9,124 nt of DNA from an uncultured Collinsella sp. Its GTDB lineage: Bacteria > Actinomycetota > Coriobacteriia > Coriobacteriales > Coriobacteriaceae. A program made the translations under genes and the position numbers. A model generated the notes under the pieces. It saw only the letters and a list, made by a program, of their open reading frames with translations, searched no databases and was not told where the DNA came from. Shown here piece by piece: positions 1-4,746 of this stretch. The stretch covers positions 1 to 9,124 of the forward strand of contig CABSMX010000084.1 in assembly GCA_902478945.1 (NCBI GenBank), written 5' to 3'. Position 1 is the first letter of the stretch, and every line of letters begins with the position of its first letter.

Positions 1-97
1 GTATTATTTTCGGCACTCATTGGGGACAGACTTAAATGAGTACCTGCTCATTGAGCACTCATTTAAATCTGTCCCCAATGAGTGCCGAAAATAATAC
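1..97. repeat. Head-to-head palindromic repeat pair (REP/BIME-like) with GGGGACAG core
   Basis: Bases 1-41 and 57-97 are reverse complements over 41 bp, with one mismatch (31 against 67). Each arm is also a small hairpin on its own: ACTCATT at 15-21 pairs with AATGAGT at 35-41, leaving the GGGGACAG core in the loop, and 57-63 pairs with 77-83 in the same way. The central spacer contains the near-palindrome TGCTCATTGAGCA (45-57). Two hairpin units in opposite orientation is the architecture of bacterial REP pairs. The element may extend left of the window. No transposase is present here. That this is a dispersed repeat family is inference from its form and from the related core at 2064-2110. 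Confidence 0.75.
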
Positions 98-126
98 AAC
101 CGCCCTTGTTGAGCATAAGTCAGCGA

Positions 127-225
127 AAACCCGTACACGCGAGCAAGGTGACGTGAAATGAAAGGGCGCAGACCTTATGGTCGCGCCCTTGAAATTGAAC
201 GTCAGATTGCCGCGTGTACGGGTTT
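127..225 (-). repeat. Nested long hairpin downstream of yqeY; possible terminator or small mobile element
   Basis: A 99-base element folds almost end to end. Perfect 15-bp arms at 127-141 and 211-225 enclose GCAA/TTGC (143-146 with 207-210), then TGACGT/ACGTCA (149-154 with 199-204), then AAGGGCGC/GCGCCCTT (162-169 with 183-190), then GACC/GGTC (171-174 with 179-182). The interruptions are small internal loops or single-base bulges. Read on the minus strand, downstream of yqeY, the inner hairpin is followed by TTTCATTTC and the outer arm by TTTT. Either could terminate transcription, though neither U-tract is strong. A MITE-like element or a structured RNA would fit equally well. I recognise no known RNA family. 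Confidence 0.6.
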
Positions 226-238
226 GCAGCGTCGAGCC

Positions 239-266
239 GTTACGCGGTTTGGTAAAACCGCGTAAC
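239..266. repeat. 12-bp hairpin immediately after yqeY
   Basis: Bases 239-250 pair perfectly with 255-266 around a GGTA loop. The hairpin lies 3 bases past the yqeY stop codon on the minus strand. No run of T follows it on either strand, so it is not a standard intrinsic terminator. It may protect the 3' end of the mRNA or belong to the adjacent palindromic tract. Confidence 0.6.
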
Positions 267-269
267 AAA

Positions 270-713
270 TTACGCGAGTTTGGCGCCGACGATCTTTGCC
301 GCGGCAGGCTTATCGAAGTTGCCGCCGGTGGCCTTGCCGAGTGCCCCCATGACCTGGCCCATCTGCTTCTTGGACGTGGCGCCCAGCTCGGCGATGACCT
401 GCTCGATCAGGGCCTCGAGCTCCTCGCCCGAAACCTGCGCGGGCAGCAGACTCTCCAGAATCTTGACCTGCTCGGTCAGGTTGTCAGTACGGTCCTGGTC
501 GGTACCGGCCTTAATGGACATCTCCAGCGTCTCGCTCGTCTGCTTAATCAGACGCTTGATCATGTTGTTGACGTCTTCCTCGGTCACGTCGCGGCGCTCG
601 TTAACCTCGATATTCTTCACCTCGGCCTTGACCTGGCGAATGATGGACAGGCGAACCTTATCCTTGGCCTTCATGGCGGCGATCATTTCCTGCTGCAGCT
701 CTTCGTTGGTCAT
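270..713 (-). CDS. yqeY: YqeY / GatB-like domain protein
   Basis: A 147-residue protein of the YqeY family (GatB_Yqey). It is related to the C-terminal tRNA-binding tail of the GatB amidotransferase subunit, but its cellular role is not settled. The N-terminal half is helical and charged (MTNEELQQEM, then lysine-rich helices to about residue 65). The C-terminal half carries the family signatures LLPAQVSGEEL (89-99) and MGQVMGALGKATGG (118-131). Length is normal for the family. I start at the ATG at 713 because AGGAGG ends 8 bases before it. A TTG two codons upstream (719) is too close to that Shine-Dalgarno sequence. It follows the foldase gene by 54 bases on the same strand, so the two may share a transcript. 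Downstream is the palindromic tract at 1-266. Confidence 0.9.
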   Translation of the reverse strand: MTNEELQQEMIAAMKAKDKVRLSIIRQVKAEVKNIEVNERRDVTEEDVNNMIKRLIKQTSETLEMSIKAGTDQDRTDNLTEQVKILESLLPAQVSGEELEALIEQVIAELGATSKKQMGQVMGALGKATGGNFDKPAAAKIVGAKLA

Positions 714-736
714 CTGCAAATCCTCCTTAATAGTGT

Positions 737-762
737 GGGCGGCACTCGCATGAGCACCGCCC
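737..762 (-). promoter_or_regulatory. Stem-loop in the foldase-yqeY gap
   Basis: Bases 737-747 and 752-762 form an 11-bp stem in the minus-strand RNA, including two G-U pairs (743-756 and 744-755), with a four-base loop. It starts 5 bases after the foldase stop and ends 8 bases before the yqeY Shine-Dalgarno sequence. No T-tract follows, so it is probably not a full terminator. It could be a partial attenuator or an mRNA-stabilising hairpin. Confidence 0.45.
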
Positions 763-767
763 CATGA

Positions 768-1988
768 TTACTCAGTCGTCGACGAATCGTCGGTCGAACT
801 CTTGGTGACGCCCTTCAGGCTGACGTTGTACGGTACGTCCTTGGGCATGGGGTTGACGGTGATGTCGGCGTCCTTCTTGTACTGTTCCAGCCACTCGCTG
901 TATGCAGTGCTGGCCGCCTGCGTCTTCACCACGTTGGAAATATACTTCTTGATGTCCTTGGGTACCTGCTTGATGTCATCGACCTGGCTATCGACATGGA
1001 AGTAGTCGGTGCACTTGATGACGTGGTAACCGTACGTCGACTCGATCACGTCGCTCACATCGCCCTTGTTGAGTCCCTCGAGCGCCGCCTGGTAGCTGTC
1101 GACGAAGGTGGTGAGCTTGTCCCAGCCCACATCGCCCTTCTTCTCCTTGGAGCCGGTGTCATCGGAATACTGCTTCACGGCGTCCTCAAAGCTCAGTTCG
1201 CCGGAGTTGATTTTGTCCAGGCACTCCTGCGCCTTGGCCTTGGCGGCGGCCTTGTCCTCGTCAGATGCGTCGGAATCAACCTTGATCAGGATGTTCGACG
1301 AGCGGCGGGCATCGTTGTAGTTAGACAGGTTCTCGTTGATGTAATCGACGATCTCACTGTCCTTGGGCTTACTGGTGGGCGCCACGGCGTCCTTAAGCTT
1401 TTGCTGTGCCAGGTTCTCCTTGAGCGAGTCCTTGTAGGTGTCCTCGGTATAGCCGTAGGTCTTAAGGGTCTTCTTAAAGGCCTTGGCACCGCCCGCGCTC
1501 TTGCACGCGTCCTTCCATGCCTTCTCGACCTCCTCGTCCGACACCGTCACGCCGTTTTCCTTCTGCGCCTGCTGGAGCAGAATCTGCTGCGTGTAGGAAT
1601 CGATGAGCTGCTTGCGGTACTTTTTGGGCGTCAGGTCGTTGTCGACCAGATACTGCGCCCAGTCCTTGTCCTTGGTGTAACCGTAGGACGTGCGCATGCT
1701 CATGATCTGCTTGGTCACGGTGTCCTCGGTGAGGTTGGTGCCGTTGATGGTGGCGGCGACACCGCCGGTAAGCTTGTAGCTCGAGGTATCCTCTGCCTGC
1801 GACATGAGACCGGAGCATGCCATGGCCGAGACGGAAAGCAGCATTGCCAGCACGCCGATAACCACCAGGACGATCTTGACGGTCTTAGACACGTACGTCT
1901 TGCGCTGCTTCTTACGAGAGCTGGAGGCAGCGCGAGCCTGCTGCTCGGGCGTCGGCGCGGCCTCGGAGTTCTTTTTCTTGTTTGCCAT
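768..1988 (-). CDS. Membrane-anchored parvulin-type peptidyl-prolyl isomerase (PrsA/SurA-like foldase)
   Basis: A 406-residue extracytoplasmic foldase. Residues 1-37 are polar and lysine-rich, 38-57 are one hydrophobic segment, and Cys58 follows the sequence SAMAC. That resembles a lipobox but has Ala, not Leu, at -3, so it could be a lipoprotein or a signal-anchored protein. Residues 75-200 resemble the SurA/PrsA N-terminal chaperone region (INGTNLTEDTV, then long helices). The parvulin domain lies at about 228-330: SSNILIKVD, LSFEDAVKQYSDD, KGDVGW, and YGYHVIKCTDYF near its end. The C-terminal tail is helical, then Ser/Thr-rich. The first active-site histidine of the usual HILIK motif is Asn232 here, while His322 is kept. 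The start has AAAGG 7 bases upstream. The protein likely helps fold secreted proteins outside the membrane; its clients are unknown. Confidence 0.87.
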   Translation of the reverse strand: MANKKKNSEAAPTPEQQARAASSSRKKQRKTYVSKTVKIVLVVIGVLAMLLSVSAMACSGLMSQAEDTSSYKLTGGVAATINGTNLTEDTVTKQIMSMRTSYGYTKDKDWAQYLVDNDLTPKKYRKQLIDSYTQQILLQQAQKENGVTVSDEEVEKAWKDACKSAGGAKAFKKTLKTYGYTEDTYKDSLKENLAQQKLKDAVAPTSKPKDSEIVDYINENLSNYNDARRSSNILIKVDSDASDEDKAAAKAKAQECLDKINSGELSFEDAVKQYSDDTGSKEKKGDVGWDKLTTFVDSYQAALEGLNKGDVSDVIESTYGYHVIKCTDYFHVDSQVDDIKQVPKDIKKYISNVVKTQAASTAYSEWLEQYKKDADITVNPMPKDVPYNVSLKGVTKSSTDDSSTTE

Positions 1989-2063
1989 AGTTGGCCTTTC
2001 GCATCACGAATCGAACAAACGCCATTGTGTCACAACGCGGACCCCGCGACACACCTGGTGCAT

Positions 2064-2110
2064 GGGGGACAGGTTAATCTGCACCATTTTGGTGCAAAGG
2101 GGGCTGTTCT
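2064..2110. repeat. Decayed GGGGACAG palindromic element
   Basis: GCACCA (2081-2086) pairs with TGGTGC (2090-2095) around TTT. On the same axis GGGACAG (2066-2072) pairs imperfectly with CTGTTCT (2104-2110). This gives a two-stage hairpin with the GGGGACAG core also seen in the repeat at 1-97. The arms here are degenerate, suggesting an old copy. It lies in the spacer between the foldase and PTS IIA genes. Confidence 0.5.
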
Positions 2111-2112
2111 GG

Positions 2113-2175
2113 CTGTCGGCAGTTAGGGACATTCCTTTTCTGCCGGCAGTTAGGAACAATCCCCAAGTGCCGGCC
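2113..2175. repeat. 27-bp tandem repeat, about 2.3 copies
   Basis: The unit CTGTCGGCAGTTAGGGACA (from 2113) recurs at 2140 as CTGCCGGCAGTTAGGAACA, with 2 differences in 19 bases. A third, partial copy starts at 2167 (GTGCCGGC), again 27 bases on. The second copy contains the perfect palindrome CTGCCGGCAG (2140-2149). The array runs up to the stop codon of the PTS IIA gene at 2176. No T-tract is present, so I do not call it a terminator. Confidence 0.6.
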
Positions 2176-2640
2176 CTAAAAGTGGCGACGGATGGCGTCG
2201 ACCATGCCCTGGCATATGGTCTGGCCGAGCACATCGGCTGCGGCGTCGGCATCCATAAAGATATTCATAAGCGATTGCAGGGCCTCGACCTGGCCGCCCG
2301 GCTCGGCGATGCCCAGATTGATGATGATCTGCGCCGGCACGGGGGCACCCATGCCCGCCATTGCGCTGAACACCACGGGCGCCGCGGGCTTTACCACCGC
2401 GATATAGGGCTTAGCCACAAATCCGGGATCGGTGTGCGGGATGGCGATGTTGGCCGCCGGCATGGCAAGACCCGTGGGATAGGCGTCCTCGCGCGTGCGG
2501 ACGGCATCGAGCCAACCGGGCGCAATGTAGCCGCGAGGTGCAAGCTCGTCCTCGAGCCGCGCAAACACCTCATCCGGCGTCGCGCACTCCCAATCAAAAA
2601 ACACCAGCTCAGGCGTAAACAGTGCTTCGCTATCCGCCAT
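2176..2640 (-). CDS. PTS sugar transporter subunit IIA (fructose/galactitol-type EIIA)
   Basis: A 154-residue single-domain EIIA of the PTS EIIA type-2 family. It takes phosphate from HPr on a histidine and passes it to a IIB partner in the cytoplasm. The active-site histidine is His69 in ANIAIPHTDP (63-72). The preceding EDAYPTGLAMP (51-61) is the usual 'YPTGL' turn of the family, and the C-terminal LQSLMNIFMDADAAADVLG (121-139) matches the final helices. The overall pattern recalls GatA (galactitol IIA), but the substrate cannot be read from this gene alone. No IIB or IIC gene lies in the window, so the partners must be elsewhere or the protein may be regulatory. The ATG at 2640 has GAGAGGTGAG just upstream. 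The region before it is filled by a perfect inverted repeat (2659-2714). Confidence 0.87.
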   Translation of the reverse strand: MADSEALFTPELVFFDWECATPDEVFARLEDELAPRGYIAPGWLDAVRTREDAYPTGLAMPAANIAIPHTDPGFVAKPYIAVVKPAAPVVFSAMAGMGAPVPAQIIINLGIAEPGGQVEALQSLMNIFMDADAAADVLGQTICQGMVDAIRRHF

Positions 2641-2658
2641 GCGCTCACCTCTCTCACC

Positions 2659-2714
2659 TAGTCACCTGCGACGTTCTTAAACGACTAGTCATTCAAGAAC
2701 GTCGCAGGTGACTA
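2659..2714. repeat. Perfect 20-bp inverted repeat upstream of the PTS IIA gene
   Basis: Bases 2659-2678 are the exact reverse complement of 2695-2714. The 16-base loop contains the palindrome GACTAGTC (2683-2690). The repeat starts 18 bases before the PTS IIA ATG (minus strand) and sits just after the purN terminator. No T-tract follows on either strand, so it is not an intrinsic terminator. It may be an operator, a dispersed palindromic repeat, or an RNA hairpin in the leader. Confidence 0.75.
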
Positions 2715-2716
2715 CC

Positions 2717-2760
2717 AAAAACAAAAGGTGGTCACACGCACCTTGGCGCCAATGACCACC
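2717..2760 (-). terminator. Rho-independent terminator of the purine cluster
   Basis: On the minus strand, GGTGGTCA (2760-2753) pairs with TGACCACC (2734-2727), with the palindrome TTGGCGCCAA (2743-2752) in the loop. The stem is followed at once by TTTTGTTTTT (2726-2717). It lies 32 bases after the purN stop, as expected for the end of the purF-purM-purN transcript. Confidence 0.85.
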
Positions 2761-2792
2761 CTGACCACTCAACTAAATTGTACTGTGCACCG

Positions 2793-3494
2793 CTAGCCGC
2801 GGGGTGCATCAATTGCCACTTTGCCGCTCTCCAGCACGTGGACGCGGCCGTCGGCGAGCATCTGAACAACCTCGGGATACAGCACATGCTCAACCGCGTG
2901 GATGTGCTCCTCGAGCGTGTCGACATCCCAACCTTCCTCGACAGCCAGCGCGCGCTGGGCGATGATGGGGCCGTTGTCGTAAATCTCGTTGGCAAAATGT
3001 ACGGTCACACCGGTCACCTTGACGCCGCGCGCAAAGGCATCGTCGATCGCATGCGCGCCGGTAAAGCTCGGCAGCAGGGCCGGATGCAAGTTGACCACGC
3101 GGTTGGGAAACGCCGCCAGCAGCGGCGTGTGCACCATGCGCATGTAACCGGCCATGACCACATATTCGCAGCCGCGCTCGAGCAGCTCGTGCGCAATGAT
3201 CTCGTCGGCGGCAATGGGATCGGCATAGACATCCTTGGACAGCGTAAGCGTCTGGATACCCGCACGCTCGGCACGCTGCAGACCCTTGGCCGAAGGACGG
3301 CTCGACACCACAAGCTCAATCGAGGCATTGAGCTTATCCGCGGCGATCAGGTCGATCAGCGCCTGCAGATTGGTGCCGGAGCCGCTGATGAGTACGCCGA
3401 TCTTGAGCGGCTCAGCCGTATCGGTACCGGTCGGACGGGTATAGGGCACAAAGTCCAGGCCCTCAGCGGCAGCCATCTGCTCGTTAGCGCTCAT
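2793..3494 (-). CDS. purN: Phosphoribosylglycinamide formyltransferase (GAR transformylase)
   Basis: A 233-residue enzyme that transfers a formyl group from 10-formyltetrahydrofolate to GAR, the third step of de novo purine synthesis. The fold starts at KIGVLISGSGTNLQALI (31-47), which includes the phosphate-binding loop. MAGYMRMV (114-121) and NLHPALLPSF (135-144) follow. By family analogy the catalytic triad is Asn135, His137 and Asp173 (in IYDNGPII). The ATG at 3494 overlaps the end of purM by 11 bases, and only a weak AAGG lies about 12 bases upstream, which fits translational coupling. This start gives about 30 residues before the conserved domain, more than usual. A second ATG at 3476 (MAAAEGL) is possible. 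An in-frame start further upstream at 3563 would lie deep in purM and I reject it. Confidence 0.93.
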   Translation of the reverse strand: MSANEQMAAAEGLDFVPYTRPTGTDTAEPLKIGVLISGSGTNLQALIDLIAADKLNASIELVVSSRPSAKGLQRAERAGIQTLTLSKDVYADPIAADEIIAHELLERGCEYVVMAGYMRMVHTPLLAAFPNRVVNLHPALLPSFTGAHAIDDAFARGVKVTGVTVHFANEIYDNGPIIAQRALAVEEGWDVDTLEEHIHAVEHVLYPEVVQMLADGRVHVLESGKVAIDAPRG

Positions 3495-4587
3495 CGGAGT
3501 ACACGACCTTACCGGAACCCTCGACGCACTCGCCCACGCGGAACGGCTTCTCGCCCAGCGCAACCAGAGCCTCGGTCACCGCGGCCTCGTCCTCGGGGGC
3601 GACGATCAGGCACAGGCCGACGCCCATGTTGAAGGTCTTGCATGCCTCGTTGGGCGCGAGCTCGGCCTGGCGCGACACGTAGGTGATGACGGGCGGAACG
3701 TCCCAGCCCATCTCGGCGCCGTTGCGGGTGACCACGGCGTCGACGTCGTCGGCAAGCGCGCGGTTGAGGTTCTCGGTGATGCCGCCGCCGGTGATGTGGG
3801 CAATGGCGTGCACCGGAGCGCCGCCGCGAAGCAGCTCAAGAACCGGCTTGACGTAGATGCGCGTAGGGGCCAGCAGAGCGTCGGCCAGCGATGCGCCGCC
3901 GAGCTCCTCGAGCGGGCGGCTCAGCTCCTCGGCCTTAGCGGCGGCCTCGGGCGTGCCCGGCTTGATGCCGTCAACGCCGATGACCTTGCGCACGAGCGAG
4001 TAGCCGTTGGAGTGCACGCCGGTGGAAGGCAGGCCCAGAATCACGTCGCCGGGGCGGACGTTCGCGGGGTCGAGCATCTTGGGGCGGTCGACGACACCCA
4101 CGGTAAAGCCGGCAAGGTCGTAGTCGGCAGGCGCCATGACACCGGGGTGCTCGGCCATCTCGCCACCCACGAGCGCGCAGCCCGCGAGCTTGCAGCCATC
4201 GGCCACGCCCTTGATGATCTTCGCCATGTGCTCGGCCTCAATGTGGCCGATGGCAACGTAGTCCAGGAAGAACAGCGGCTCGGCGCCCGAAGCCAAAATG
4301 TCGTTGACGCACATGGCGACCAGGTCCTGGCCCACCGTCTCGTGACGGTCCATGATCTGGGCGAGCACGAGCTTGGTGCCCACGCCGTCGGTACCGCTGA
4401 TCAGGATCGGGTCTTCCATATCCTTAAGCGCGGCGGCCGAGAACAGGCCACCGAAGCCACCGATACCGCCGATGACCTCGGGGCGGTTGGTGTCCTTAAC
4501 CATTTGCTTAATAGCGTCGACGGCGCGGCCGCCCTCGGCGGTATCGACGCCGGCATCCTCATACGTCACATGCTTGCTGTCGCTCAT
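3484..4587 (-). CDS. purM: Phosphoribosylformylglycinamidine cyclo-ligase (AIR synthetase)
   Basis: A 367-residue ATP-dependent enzyme that closes the imidazole ring of FGAM to give AIR, step five of purine synthesis. The N-terminus YEDAGVDTAEGG (9-20) is typical. The ATP-binding half carries ISGTDGVGTKLVLA (63-76), VNDILASGAEPLFFLDY (94-110) and LVGGEMAEHPG (139-149), where most family members read GGETAEMPG. The C-terminal half carries STGVHSNGYSLVR (188-200), HITGGGITENLNRAL (264-278) and FNMGVGLCLIV (319-329). Length is normal, if slightly long. The ATG at 4587 is preceded by GAGGAAGG with a 5-base spacer. It lies between purF, 156 bases upstream, and purN, which starts inside its last codons. 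Confidence 0.96.
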   Translation of the reverse strand: MSDSKHVTYEDAGVDTAEGGRAVDAIKQMVKDTNRPEVIGGIGGFGGLFSAAALKDMEDPILISGTDGVGTKLVLAQIMDRHETVGQDLVAMCVNDILASGAEPLFFLDYVAIGHIEAEHMAKIIKGVADGCKLAGCALVGGEMAEHPGVMAPADYDLAGFTVGVVDRPKMLDPANVRPGDVILGLPSTGVHSNGYSLVRKVIGVDGIKPGTPEAAAKAEELSRPLEELGGASLADALLAPTRIYVKPVLELLRGGAPVHAIAHITGGGITENLNRALADDVDAVVTRNGAEMGWDVPPVITYVSRQAELAPNEACKTFNMGVGLCLIVAPEDEAAVTEALVALGEKPFRVGECVEGSGKVVYSDER

Positions 4588-4656
4588 CTGAGCCTTCCTC
4601 TCCCACTACCGTCCGCCGCCCGGGCGCCAAACGGTGCTCATAGTTGCGTTCATTTC

Positions 4657-4681
4657 GGCGCGCGTCATAACAACGCGCGCC
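4657..4681. promoter_or_regulatory. 9-bp GC-rich hairpin in the purF-purM gap
   Basis: GGCGCGCGT (4657-4665) pairs perfectly with ACGCGCGCC (4673-4681) around a seven-base loop. No T-tract follows on either strand, so it is not an intrinsic terminator. Lying about 70 bases upstream of purM inside the cluster, it could stabilise the purM-purN part of the transcript or mark a processing site. Confidence 0.5.
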
Positions 4682-4703
4682 GCTCAATCAACAAAACAGC
4701 AGG

Positions 4704-4746
4704 TAAAACCTACCAAAATAAACCTGTCCTCAAATGGCAGGTTTTA
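4704..4746 (-). promoter_or_regulatory. Mutually exclusive hairpins at the purF stop; attenuator-like
   Basis: The purF stop region (minus strand, about 4746-4736) can pair in two ways. TAAAACCTGCC (4746-4736) pairs with GGTAGGTTTTA (4714-4704) over 11 bp with one G-U pair. Alternatively AAACCTG (4744-4738) pairs with CAGGTTT (4726-4720), followed at once by ATTTT. Both use the same bases, so only one can form. The second looks like a weak terminator. An attenuation role, lowering purM-purN relative to purF, is inference; no protein or ligand partner is evident. Confidence 0.35.

Noticed and set aside
239..266. The 12-bp hairpin as the yqeY terminator
   Set aside because: No T-tract follows on the minus strand; the next bases are GGCTCG. 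I kept it as a hairpin only.
996..2126. A 376-codon open frame on the plus strand opposite the foldase gene
   Set aside because: Antisense shadow of the parvulin-like gene: Leu/Val/Gly-rich with no recognisable domain.
2113..2175. The tandem repeat as a CRISPR array
   Set aside because: The period is only 27 bases with repeats directly adjoining (no unique spacers of normal length), copies are degenerate, and no cas genes are present.
4610..4635. CCGCCCGGGC, slightly like the 3' core of the ZTP (pfl) riboswitch
   Set aside because: It reads on the plus strand, opposite to purM, differs from the CCGCCUGGGC core, and the 5' half of the motif is absent.
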